Of a stretch of DNA of 64,000 nt, positions 24,425 through 35,558 are shown one piece after another; position 1 is the stretch's first letter; each line of letters opens with the position of its first letter. A program made the translations under genes and the position numbers. The stretch is from Laguncularia racemosa (taxonomy: Eukaryota; Streptophyta; Magnoliopsida; Myrtales; Combretaceae): positions 5,208,001 through 5,272,000 of the forward strand of contig JBBMOL010000021.1 in the NCBI GenBank assembly GCA_037954665.1. The letters run 5' to 3'. Under the pieces are notes generated by a model. That model searched no databases. It was not told where the DNA came from and saw nothing but the letters and a program-made list of their open reading frames with translations.

Positions 24425-25882
24425 AGGGTAAATTGCATAAATCTTCTCTAGTAACTTTCGTAATTGCATGGACACCCCCTATTTTTAAAATAGAGAACTC
24501 ACACCCCTAAAATGACTGTGGAACCCACATTTTTTAAATATGTGGTAGTTGACGTGTTGATTAGGCTAATGTAGAAATTATATTGCAATAAACATTTTGC
24601 CACAACATTTAAATTGTTGACATGACAAATATTTAATTGATTTTTTTTTCTTTAGTTTCTATTTGACTTGAACAAATAATCCATACCCATTGGATGCCAC
24701 ATTTCTTAAGAAAAGTAGAACGTAAAATCACTATTGTAAGAAAGCACGTTCTAATATGTTTAGAATCACAATCATAATATAGTTTTTTTCGATCGGGAAA
24801 CGCTGGGCAAGCCACCCATAAGAGTTACAATTATAATATAGTTTCTCGTAGATTTTCTAGCTTTTAGAAGCATTAACATATTGTTTTGTAGAGACAAGCT
24901 TATATTATAGAACAAAACAACAATTCATCGAGAACTTTTGCCAATCACATTCATTTCAAAGTAAATAAATATACAATAGTTCATTGAGAACTTTCATTGA
25001 ATACCTTGCAAATGTATATAATACATTACATATCGTATACTACAGTTCTTTGACAATTTTCATCGAACATGTTGCAAGCAGCAACAACAATAAATATCAA
25101 CATTACAATTAAAATTTCTTACTCGATATATACAAATCAACAGCAACAACGCATCCTTACTCTAGAATTACAAATTAATAGCAACAATGCATATCAACAT
25201 TACAACCAAACTTTTTTACTCTATATGTACAAATTGACATCTACACATACCAACAACAAAAAATTATCCATTTGCATATACATAAATTCACCCACAACAA
25301 ATAATTTAACAACATATCTCAAGGCTTTTCCTTGTAGCCTTCCTAGACATCTTGTCTCATCTCTAATGACAAATGACTTAAGGGTCAGGTTTTCATTTTA
25401 GTGTTAGGGTTCAAATTTGGGCATTTCTCTCAATTTTTTCTAACTTCAAATTAGAGTTTGCTGCAAAAATCCATTGTGATCGAGAGATGAAGCAGAGGTT
25501 GAGGTTTGGATTTAGGTTTAGGCTTACAGTTTGAGATAGAACTATGTGTAGGTAATGTGGGTTCTAGTTTTGATAAAGAGATGAACACGTTTAGACTATC
25601 TATGAGTAATGTGGATTAGGTTCGGGTGGGTATCAGTTATTTGCTCAAATCAAACAAAAATTAAAAAATAAATAAATATTTGCCACATCAGCAATTTAAA
25701 TGACGTGGTAAAATTTTTGCTCTAATATAATTTCTACGTCATCCTAATTGATATCTTAGTTGCTACATATTTAGGAAATGTAGGTTCTACATTTATTTTA
25801 GGGGTGTAAATGTGTTATTTTAAAAATAGGGGGTGTCTACCTAATTACAAAAGTTATTAGGGGAGGCCCGCGCAATTTACCT
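24425..25882. mobile_element. 1.46-kb element with ~260-bp terminal inverted repeats
   Basis: The left arm (24425-24700) and right arm (25605-25882) are imperfect reverse complements. AGGGTAAATTGC faces GCAATTTACCT. GACACCCCCTATTTTTAAAA faces TTTTAAAAATAGGGGGTGTC, exactly. ACACCCCTAAAAT faces ATTTTAGGGGTGTA. ATTTGACTTGAACAAATAA faces TTATTTGCTCAAATCAAA. The core (24700-25600) is non-coding, CAACAA-rich, and has repeats of TTCATCGAGAACTTT. Long inverted arms without a transposase fit a non-autonomous Mutator-like element. Flanks AATTAGTT/AATTAATT match 7 of 8, which would instead suit hAT, so the superfamily is open. It inserted into the Copia element between RNase H and its 3' LTR and is therefore younger. 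Confidence 0.75.
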
Positions 25883-25924
25883 AATTAATTATTCTAATTC
25901 GAAGTTAGGTTACCATTGTTGGTG

Positions 25925-26270
25925 TCATTATTGGGTTTCAACTTAAGTCCCATTCCACTTCTTGTTGATCTCATTAAATTTTCACATAGATAATGGTAAT
26001 GATACCACTTGAGATCAACTCATGAACATGCTCATGTCTTAAGCTTATATGTCTAGACTTGCTATTATAGATTTGTTATACACTTTATACATTGCATTAT
26101 CACAATATAAGGAAACAATTGGTATTGGTTGTGGCCACAACTTTATATTTAGTAATAAATTTATCAACCATTTTGCTTCCTTGCTTGTCACTATAAGAGA
26201 AATAAACTCAAAATCCATTATTAAATGTGATATACAAGTTTGTTTCTTAGATGGCTAACTAATGGCTCCT
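25925..26270 (-). pseudogene. Copia RNase H domain, decayed
   Basis: Reading leftwards, the frame holds DFEFISLIVTSKEAKWLIN, then LLLNIKLWPQPIPIVSLYCD, the characteristic RNase H stretch of Copia polyproteins ending in the YCD acidic residue. A later frame gives LMRSTRSGMGLKLKP, the usual C-terminus. Stops and frameshifts lie between these blocks. Directly upstream (26270-26340) it is joined to the first residues of RT, so almost the entire RT has been deleted. Confidence 0.75.
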
Positions 26271-26299
26271 CAACTAATATCCATTTATTGTTGGACATA

Positions 26300-26760
26300 A
26301 TTGAATTCATTTTACCATTTACTACCACCTTTCAAAATGAAGCATCTCTAGATGACATTATATCACTAAATGTTTTATAATCTTCTTTTGTGTGGAATAG
26401 AATTGGGAATTTGTTTGATACTTGAGTTCTATTCCCCTCAACAAGGAAGATAATAGATACGAAAGAAACAAAGTCAGAATCTAAAGATTTCTCCTTCTTG
26501 ATTCTTTAACTTCTTCTTGGTTTAATGGAACTATCACTTTTCTTTTGTTTCTCTCTCATAGCTATGTTGGGAGTCAAAACAATTTCTTTCTCCCTTGTAT
26601 CATCTACAAAATCATGTGCACTTCTATCCTCAAAAGAATTCAACATGTATACATTCAACAATTACATTTGATTCCAAATCTATTAATATATATATACTAT
26701 ATAATTCTATGCATGACTTGTAAAACAAAATTTTGATACCTCTTGGTCTTAACTTGTTCT
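26300..26760 (-). pseudogene. Copia pre-RT linker and RT start, decayed
   Basis: The minus frame near 26400-26520 reads KEKSLDSDFVSFVSIIFLVE followed by GNRTQVSNKFPILFHTKEDY and TFSDIMSSRDASF, the conserved lead-in to Copia reverse transcriptase. KMNSIMSNNKW follows near 26310. An acidic EFFEDRSAHDFVDDTREKE block lies upstream near 26600-26640. Internal stops are present. Confidence 0.65.
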
Positions 26761-26829
26761 TTTGTGGATTAAAAACATCATAAAATGCAAGATACCCCTA
26801 CACTTTTAGATATGTTAGATTTGACTTTC

Positions 26830-27295
26830 TACCATTCATAACTTCATAAGTTTATTATGTGTTCTTTTAGAAAAAATTCTATTATGTATATGACTGTTAG
26901 TTTTAGTTTTAATTTGTAGATGAGTTTGAAACTCTTCAATAGTGAAATTTCCCATAGAATGCAACACCTTCTTCTTATACTCATTCCAATGTGGGGGGGG
27001 GGGGGGGGGGGGGTGAAGTTTAAACAAAATCAACTCCACTTGGATATAGATCATACACACAATCAATTAGAGAATTTAGAATATGACCATAGCATACCTT
27101 TTCATTGTTCTTGCATTTCTTCCATGCCTCCTTCATAGTAGCATTATCTTTAAGCTTAGGAACAGACATAGACTACAAGTCTAGATCAAGGACGTAAAAG
27201 ACATTGATTGCAATCCAAAGAAATATATCTTGTCCTTCTAACTTTAAAAATTTTATGCCCTCAAAACAATCAAGTTTGATAAAGTCATGATTCAT
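26830..27295 (-). pseudogene. Copia gag, decayed, interrupted by a poly-C tract
   Basis: Reading leftwards from the ATG at 27295, the frame starts MNHDFIKLDCFEGIKFLKLE and contains FYVLDLDL, WKKCKNNEKVCYGHILNSL and DLYPSG, the N-terminal gag pattern of this Copia clade. After a 21-base C run (27013-26993 on this strand) the frame resumes WNEYKKKVLHSMGNFTIEEF and THLQIKTKTNSH, which belongs about 100 residues further on. Part of gag is therefore lost and a homopolymer sits at the join. Confidence 0.75.
26993..27013 (+). repeat. 21-bp poly-G homopolymer
   Basis: An uninterrupted run of about 21 G lies exactly at a deletion join inside the Copia gag relic. It has quadruplex potential, and its length is unreliable in assemblies. 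Confidence 0.9.
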
Positions 27296-27349
27296 CGCTT
27301 TCAAATAAGAACTTAAACCCTATTTTGTCTCCATGATATCACCTTGTAT

Positions 27350-27827
27350 TGTTAAAACTAAATTGTTAGAGATAGAAAATAATTGCTTTGAGGTGTAAAA
27401 TATCAACTTTCCTAAGGTGATATTACCTTTGCTATAAATAACAAGTCACCCTCAAGACACAACAGAGCTCTATAAAACTCTCTTTTGTAAATTTGTGAAA
27501 ATCATATTTCAATAATTGAAGAGATCTACCATATTTGTTTTAATTGGAAAGATACAACCTTTTAATTTAAATAGATATATCCATTGGTTTATGCTTGTTT
27601 ATTTAATAAGCATGTCTGTTGATAAAATTGTCAATAATTATCTAGTAATGAACCAATAACTAACCAGTAAAAAAGATTGCAACTAGTCAGCAACCAACCT
27701 TACAACCGATTAATAATTGTTCTACAATCGGCCCACAACTGGTCTATAACCAACCTTATAAACACTTCACTCTCTCCTTTTCTCATCAATATAAAATTAC
27801 TATTCTATATTACAATTTATACCAACA
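27350..27827 (-). repeat. 5' LTR of the minus-strand Copia element
   Basis: About 478 bp, partner of 23407-23958. In element sense it starts TGTTGGTATAAATTG and ends GTTTTAACA. Immediately inside, the element-sense sequence AGGTGATATCATGGAG resembles the initiator-Met primer-binding site TGGTATCAGAGC with changes. The substantial divergence between the two LTRs indicates an old insertion. Confidence 0.8.
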
Positions 27828-27832
27828 TTTTC

Positions 27833-29200
27833 TTTATAAAAGGAATATGTTTGTTCCTTTCCTCTTCACTTTTACTTCTTTTAGGTATAGAAACCTAGAA
27901 TTTCTCTCTCTATCATTTTCCACCTTAGGTGCGAAAGCCAAGGTATCTCTTAAGGAGTATGGAATCAAGGAGATTGAGGTAAGAGCAATTCATCTTTTTC
28001 TTTTATTATACTAGTGCTCCTTAATCCTTACTTGTGGACTTATGTAGGAAAATTCAAATAAACCAAGGGAGGTGACTCATGTGTGGGTGTAGTGTGTATA
28101 TAGAGTGAGCTCATATGTTATATATATATATATTTGGGTGGGGGAGGAGTCGTTGTGTTTCCATCCCATGAAAGGTTAGTGGACTATGGGAAAAAGAAAC
28201 TTGGATTAATTGAAAACAAGTATGTAACAATGATTGATTTGCGTAAAGAAGCCTAGATATGAATTGAATTAAGAGTGTTTGGTTTTGAGTTTTTAGATTT
28301 TTAGGTTTTCAGGGTTTATGAAAAAACAAACAGGAACAAAAATTAATGGATGTGGATGATTTAGTTACAAGATTTGACATAGTAGTAATTAGATCAAAAT
28401 GTGGTTTTTGACTTAATCAATTGATATGATGCATATTCAATCTGATCAAATGGTTGTGTTTAAATCTAATTAATGTTACATATAGTTAGATCTAAATAGG
28501 GCTTACTACAAAACTAAAGAAAATGGATTAAAAAAAAAGAAAGAAGACAAGAGAAGACTTTTAGGGTTTTTCGATACTGTCAAAGATGAATAATGTTTTC
28601 AAAAGGAACCAATAAATAAAGCCTTAAAAACCCTAGTTGTAAATAAAGGGTATAAACATAAGAGTATTGTAAGTGGGTGCATCAGATCGCAATGTGGTCA
28701 CATACACGTTGCATGATCCTCGCGTTACATGTAAACTTAGAGGAGTGATGTGTAATGGCATGAAAAAGGATGATCAAGGATGAGTAGAATGGGGAGAAAG
28801 AGTAAGCAATCTCAATTAGGCTCAAGCGTTTCGTGACAAGAAAATGTTCTTCACTAAATTCTCAATTTGATCTTTTGAGAGAGTAATTTGATAAAATAAC
28901 AACCTTTTTCTCCCAAAAAGTCTCCTTTTGAATGAGGATACCTTAGATATTTATAGGGTCTAGCTATAAATTTCGCCCGCTAGATGGTGATGGTGATAAA
29001 TGGTCATGAGTGAATAAGCTCTCATATGGGCCTCTCATGAATCCAGGCATATTAAAAGCTTTTAATACGCAAGCCTTAGTAAGAAAAGTTGAATTGGACC
29101 AACCAATCCAAGAGGCTTTACTCTAAGCCTATCACGTCAAATCTCCCTTAATCATCCCAAAGGTCATGGATTTAGCTTTTTAGACTCTATCACCTTAGAC
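27833..29200. other. Intergenic DNA, possible minus-strand LTR at 28680-29000
   Basis: No gene is recognised. At 28945-28965 GATATTTATAGGGTC reads GACCCTATAAATATC on the minus strand, a TATA-box-like motif. It lies within moderately GC-rich DNA (28690-28770, 28970-29000) that looks like retroelement sequence. A TA microsatellite lies at 28117-28130. No partner LTR was found. Confidence 0.35.
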
Positions 29201-30179
29201 CAAAGAGTTAAATCCAATTAATTAATGGGTACAAGGCCTTAAATTGCATTTAGCCCTCTACATTTTGCTTCTTGACCAAAGTCCTTCAAACAAAGTTGAA
29301 GGCGTTTGGGAATTAGATAAACCTTTCTAATGACTAAGAGATCGCTTAGCAAATATGCACTTGTGAAATAGTTGCACTACCACTATACATGCGTATACAC
29401 AATTTATATTACAAGAGTCTAGCACCAATGTAGTATATAATTTATATTTTTTCTCAATGCGCAAGTTTGAAACACCATTTAATTGTGTGTATCACATTTA
29501 GCCAATTGGGAATAAATATTGTCTCCATGATATCAAATAACGTCTACAATATGAATTTAATAATTTGAAACCTTTTAATCATCTTTCCCTTTGTGAGAAG
29601 AGATTTTCCATACTATCAATGACTACTTAAAAGACTTAAAAGGATGATTAATCTAATTAAGTTCTCGATATGTGCCTTTATTTTAATAGAAGAGTTGTAT
29701 TTAACTCTCATATATAGTGGTAAGTGAGGTAGATCTCGTCATGGAGTGGGTGCTTAATCCTTTAAATTGAACCTCATTTTCCTCTTCTTCTTTTTTTTTA
29801 AAGGATTTCACCACTCCTAGTTTACTTCTTGCACATCGTATTGACCCAAAATATAAGTTGAATCCTAGCCTCTAGTTCCTTCACATAAACGTGGGTGCAT
29901 ATGCAAACCTCTAACTTGTTAAAAACCCATCACTAATTGTATGATAGAAACTAATTGTCCTAGAGACCTATTTGGTTCCATTTCCTTGGTAGCAATGCTC
30001 TCCCTTGTCTCTTTTTTTATTTGCCTTCATTAGATATCTTACCAAGCTAAAGTTGTTCATATTGATATCCAATGAAGCTAGGTTGCCTCAAATGGCTATT
30101 TGGACCTACTATTTTAACCCAAAAAGTCAAATCTAATTAATTAATGGGCACAAGGTCCTAAATTACATTTAGCCCTCTA
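29201..30179 (+). repeat. Pair of 60-bp direct repeats 919 bp apart
   Basis: CAAAGAGTTAAATCCAATTA, TTAATGGGTACAAGG and CATTTAGCCCTCTA at 29201-29260 recur with a few substitutions at 30120-30179. Their spacing and their position at either end of a gene-free segment could reflect a decayed retroelement or a local duplication. Nothing coding lies between them. Confidence 0.55.
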
Positions 30180-32890
30180 AGAGTATCAATTAAAACAAAG
30201 GACATAATAGGAACTTCAAAAGTCTAGAACAAATATTAATCAACTAATATTAAAAGAATCCAAATAAACAATAACTACATAATAGGAACTCCCATGAAAA
30301 CTCTTGCAAAGCAATGCAAAAGGTGGCAACTTGCCAAATAATCCTACAAAGTTGATATCTTATGTTTTAACTGGGTAAATTACAAATATATATTTTTTAT
30401 ATTTATTTTATGCATACTTAAACCATCCAAGTTTTGAATTTGAGCATTTAGAACCTCAAATCTTCATAAAAGTGCTTCTAAACTCCTATAAATTAATAAG
30501 TAAAAAAAGAAATTATTAAGTATAAAAAAATTAAAAAACCAAACAAATATATATATATATATATATATAAAGGAATTCTCTCTATTTCTTTTTTTAATTA
30601 TTATATGTAATTTTTTTAATTTAAATATTTTTCAATTACTTTACCATTGGCAAAAAAGGACCAAAAGGCAAGTTTTGTAAAAGTTAGGAATCCAAACACT
30701 TAATTTAAAAAATATGGAGCTAAGGACATCATTAGCAAACATGAGGGGTGTACTTTATTCTATTTTATTTAATAATTCAATGTATGAAGTTTCAAAGTGG
30801 AAATTTAAGGGTTTTGTGTGTGTGTGTATATATATATATTGTATTTATTTACAGAAATAGTTTGATTTTTATTTTTACTTTCCACATGTCTTTCATTGAT
30901 TGGTTGTATTAGTTAGTTAGTTTTGTTGAAGTATAGATATAAAATAGAGTCTGACTTATAGAAGAGTAACTAATGTTCATTTTCATTCTCATTAAAAGTT
31001 CATAGCTTTATTTTTTACTATTCAACTGAATCAATGATTTAGTTAGCAGCATTCACAGTTTCAATAGTTTTATTTATGATATGACGTCCATTTTTCTTAT
31101 AGAAACTAAGGTTAGACAAAATTATAGATCAAATCATGAATTGAAACGGTTCAAAACAAATTAAATTGTAAATTAGGTTTGAACTGTCTTTTTAAGTTTA
31201 AAAAAATTGTGAGTTAAACCAAACCATTTTCTTTTAGGTTTGAAAAAATTATGAATCAAAACCATAAATAGTAAGAAAAAAAGTGGTAGTAATAAATTTT
31301 CACATTGCTTATTTAAATCCTTCTCTTATTTGGTTTTCATCGAATAACTCACTACTTTTTCTTTTTCATATTTTTTTCTTAATAATTGATATAAAAATTA
31401 GAATTACAGGTAATAAAACCTCCTTAGATATATCAAATGGGCATTAAAAATGGTAAGTTATATCGAAAAAATGATAATGAATTAATTTTTTTTTATGTTT
31501 AGTACAATTTTTCATGAGTTATTAATTTGTATAGAAAAAAAAAACACATGTAAAAATAGTTCAAAGGTTCAGTTTAGGAAAAAAAAATCAAACTATAATA
31601 TATGATTCGATTTAGTTTGAGGAACGAATCATACCAAACTAAACAATGCCCACCCCAAATAGAAACCCATGTTCTTGTCTTGTGTAAATGATCGATTCTT
31701 CTTTTACTTTTATTTTCATTTATGATCTCCTCTTTGATATAATAAATGAATTCCACTTTTAGATATCTAATGCCAATAATATCTACACTAGATGGTGATA
31801 ATTAATTTTTTCCATAATTTTATACCTATTTGTTTTAGCAACCTATTACTCGAGCCTCATAAGTTCTTGCTTGCTTATACATTCACAAAATTTTAGTACT
31901 TAAATTGTTCAAACAGATGCCATACAAATTAACTTATTTGATGATATGAAAATACTTATAGAAGATGAAGAGGATGATAAACTATTTTTATGAATGTTTT
32001 CAACAACGATATCCTTTTTATATATATCATTTTTTTATATGGACTCTTTGGTGGTCTCTTGAAGTGGTAATGAAGGGGATATGTTGGATGTAGATATTGG
32101 TACTAATATTAATGTAATCAATTGCTCAATTTAATGCAATGATGCAATGTAATAAATGGATGATTTACTTTATTATGCTAATTGATAAACATGTTTAAAC
32201 AAGATATAAAATGTGTTTATTAAACTAGTTAGGTTATGATTTTAGGTTTTTAAACATGGTTAAAAAATGGGTTAGGATGTAAGTTGAGGTTTTTAAATAC
32301 AAATTTATTAAATTTGGACACGGAGCATGATTGTTAATGTAAATTGATAGCCTTAGGTAGAAATATATCTAATAACTAATGTTTATATAAAACATTATAC
32401 AATAAATAAATGAAAAGCTTACATATAAAACATCTCTTGAATAAAAAACATATATTTAACTCAAATATAATCTTTAAATTAAACATGAAATTAATAAATT
32501 TGATTCAATAAAGTGCTCGCCACTTGTAAGTAGCATAGCCTTAAAAAATTAAAATTTTATGTTTTAATTGACCAGATTTTAATGTACTCTTAAATAATGC
32601 TTTGATTTTTTGGAAATAGGTTTGTGTAAATTTAAAAAGAGAGAAGGTTAATGAGAGGAATTAGAACTTAGGTTATGGATCTAGAAGGCTGAGGGCAAGT
32701 GAAGGCTTGAATAAGTAGAAGCGAGACCAAGCTTGCTGGAACAAGTATGATGGAAAGATGTAGAAGCAAAGGCTCTAAACTTTTGATGTTGAGAATGTGA
32801 ATTAGAAACACAGGAGGTGCATTTCCAAGGATCCTTTAGAACTAAAGTCAAACAAAAAATGGATGAACTCAATGAAGAGCTATGCAAACA
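30180..32890. other. Intergenic DNA, no gene recognised
   Basis: An AT microsatellite lies at 30548-30568 and a TG/TA one at 30817-30838. From 31100 to 31640 there are GGTTTGAA / TTCAAACC and ACCAAACTAAA words suggesting a decayed foldback element. Open frames at 31574-31756 and 32681-32887 (minus) show no domain. The stretch 32640-32890 is richer in GA and could be an old coding end of a retroelement, but frames are broken. Confidence 0.4.
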
Positions 32891-32894
32891 GTGA

Positions 32895-33672
32895 TGTTAG
32901 AATCTAAGTGCTTCTAACATGTCTAACTTTTGAGTTGAATGCTCTATTGTTTCTTACTTCTAGCAGCTTTCAATTGTAACTATATTTTAGATTTTGTTTG
33001 ACTCCAAATGTTTCAGGAATGAACTTTTAGATAACTTTCAAATCCAAGTCCAATTTGACAACTGAAGCATATGAAGATTCTATCCTTATTTGAATTCAAG
33101 CAATATTTCGCATCTACCAAATATGGCAAGAGAAATATTTAGAATCTACCTAATTATCAGGATGTAGTTACTAGGGTAATTATTTTATTTTGTTTCCTTT
33201 CCTTTGTACCTTCCTCGAGTTATTTCATATTAGTAACTATTCCTTATATAAGTATGTAACCCTATGGGGAAGACATGATAAACTATCCTTAAATGAGTTT
33301 TTGTGTTCTCTTAGTTGAGTTTTCTTAATTATCTTGTCCTTATCAATCACTATAGTTAATTGTGGTAAACCTTTGTACTTATGAATCTCTAGTGAGATTG
33401 TGGCATACGCTCGTTATTATGATTCATATTTCATATTAGATCCTACTAACGTTTTGTTATTGAATTCTCCATGAATTATATCAAGTTTTCTTTAACAAGT
33501 TGATTGTATTGTCAATTGCAAGTTATATCAATTATTGGTTCACTTAACCCTTAGTTCGTTTTGATATTCATGTTTGTTTAATACATAAAAACTTATAAAA
33601 GCATATTCCCTTTTAGTTTACTAACCCTAAAAATTTAGAAAAATATCCAAACTTTGTTGTTTGATGTGCTTC
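32895..33672 (+). mobile_element. Probable LTR followed by a primer-binding-site-like motif
   Basis: The stretch begins TGTTAGAATCTAAGTG and contains a TATA box within CCTTATATAAGTATGTAACC at about 33232-33251. It then runs into TGGTTGTATCAGCATGG at 33673-33689, close to the initiator-Met primer site TGGTATCAGAGCATGG. The order start, TATA, primer site fits a plus-strand LTR of about 775 bp. No second LTR or coding region follows, and the LTR lacks a clean CA end, so the call is tentative. Confidence 0.4.
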
Positions 33673-33823
33673 TGGTTGTATCAGCATGGTAGGACCTAGA
33701 GGGGCCCTTAGCCCCTAGGCTTGAAAAAATATTAATCATTAAAATTTATTTTAAATGTAAAACTATATATTATATGTATATTTTAAAAACAAAATTCAAT
33801 AAAGTGTTATATATATAATTGAG

Positions 33824-33868
33824 TGGTTAGATATATTGTTTTATAAACATGGTTTTGGGTTCAAATTC
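33824..33868 (+). repeat. tRNA-like A/B box pair, possible SINE remnant
   Basis: TGGTTAGATATATTG (33824-33838) resembles a pol III A box and GGTTCAAATTC (33858-33868) matches the B-box consensus. Spacing is about 30 bp, as in tRNA-derived SINEs. No clear tail or target duplication was found and it does not fold as a complete tRNA. Confidence 0.3.
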
Positions 33869-33869
33869 T

Positions 33870-35558
33870 ACAGGAATCATTTTACTTTTTCAAAATTGTA
33901 TTTATTTTATATTACTTAAATTACATTCTTTTATTGTTTTGTTTTACTTATATCCATTATAATTAATAATATTAAATGTTTCAATAACAATTATCCAAAA
34001 TTTGATTGGGGTTGAATCTAACAAATATTAATTCCTACTTTAAAATATAAATTGTATTATGTATAGCAATGAGTATGTTCATATCCATAGGATTGGTAAA
34101 TTAAAACAAAGCAAAGATGGAGGTTTTTTTTTTAAAAAAACTAAAATAAAGTGATAAAAATTTTAAAAATTATCTACCAATAAAAAGTAATGCATCTTAA
34201 AAGATAAAATCAATAATAACAAACATCTAACCAAAAGTATAATCACAATTTCAATTCACATAATTGATCATTGATGCAAAGATAATTGTTCTTTATCTTG
34301 AATAAGTTGGTTATAACTATTAACAAGCTCTAATAACTTAGCTCTCCTTACTTTTTCAATCATCAAAACAATTTTTTTTTATTATTATTGATTAAACAAT
34401 CCTAAACAAGCTCTTAAGATTTAATTTTTCAATAACATTAAGAATTAGAGAAATCACCACTTCTAGCCAACAAATCATAAGTTTGATCTATTTATACTAG
34501 ATTACATATTTTCATAGCATAAATAAATTATCTTTCTTATAATCAACTATGCTATTTTACATTCTAATTGACAAATATATTATTTTGATAATTGAATAAA
34601 GGAACCTTATTTTGCATCAATCAAATAAAATAATAATAACAAGAAATCCAAAAATTATGAATACTCAAGATAAAGAAAAGAATAGTAAAAATTATTAAAT
34701 GTTACAATTCTTGAAGAATCAAATCTTATAATTATCATTAGCCTAGAAGAAATTTAAATACTCATATCCATGGAAAGAACACAAGAGAAAGCAAATTAGT
34801 TTTCTTAATCTTTTCTCTAGCACGTGGATATATTGTGTTGACATGGCCTCTCTTCCCTTTCTCTTTCTCTCTCTTTTTTTTTTTTTTTTCTTTTTCCTTT
34901 TTCTTTATTTATTTATTTCAATTTGCATGGCCTTAACGTGGAAGGCTATCACTTGTTGGACAATAGAATGATTTGCAAATGTTGCTGGCCTTCATCGGTG
35001 GAGTTGGCCCAATTTTTATATGAGTCTTGCGTTAAAATTTCTTATGTGTATATTTTATAAATTTGTATATTTTTTTATAAAAATATACATATAAATATAA
35101 TAAAAATTTAAATAAAAATATACAAATTTACATTCTTAATTATTTTCCCAAAATTTTAAAAGTTGGTCTGCACCGCGACCCCTCATATGGTTTTGGGCCC
35201 ATCCCTGCGACCTAAGAATCCAGGTGCATCAAGTAAAAGTTTAGGGTTTTTTGCTGTTCTTGATGATGATGATTATTAGTTTTCTTTCCTGATTCTTTTG
35301 TTTACTTTAATTTAATAAAAATAACATAAGGTATATTATGGACCTTGTAAGATGTCATCATACTACATATAGAGCCTGTGACAATCTAAATGGAATATCT
35401 TCGTTGAAATAAATAATTGGACATATGGCGGCACATTATTGGTTAAAAAATAGAGAGTTCATTTAACTACTGTTATTGCTCTCAAAAAGTTCAATTAAAT
35501 ATTGATATTTATAATTATAAAGTTAGATAATTAATTAAAAATATAAAATCATCTTATG
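33870..35558. other. Intergenic DNA, no gene recognised
   Basis: Very A/T-rich. GC-rich caps at 33690-33720 (CCTAGAGGGGCCCTTAGCCC) and 35165-35215 (CTGCACCGCGACCCCTCATA and GGGCCCATCCCTGCGACC) enclose it and may be the ends of an old DNA element. Poly-T lies at 34873-34889. Confidence 0.4.

Larger units (their letters stand above)
23402..27832 (-). mobile_element. Internally deleted Copia retrotransposon with nested insertion
   Basis: The element occupies 23407-27827 in minus orientation, with the perfect 5-bp target duplication TTTTC at 23402-23406 and 27828-27832. LTRs lie at 23407-23958 and 27350-27827. In element order (right to left) it holds a primer-site-like GGTGATATCATGG inside the right LTR, gag remains, a pre-RT linker with the RT start, then RNase H. 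Protease, integrase and most of RT are missing. A purine tract AGTGGGGGAT abuts the left LTR at 23959-23968. A separate inverted-repeat element (24425-25882) sits between RNase H and the 3' LTR. All coding parts contain stops, so it is dead. Confidence 0.85.

Noticed and set aside
25069..25401. 110-codon open frame rich in Asn, Gln and Thr
   Set aside because: It lies in the CAACAA-rich core of the 24425-25882 element and reflects simple sequence.
32681..32887. Ser-rich minus-strand open frame of 68 codons
   Set aside because: No domain; the plus strand here reads like a broken retroelement tail and the minus frame is a shadow.
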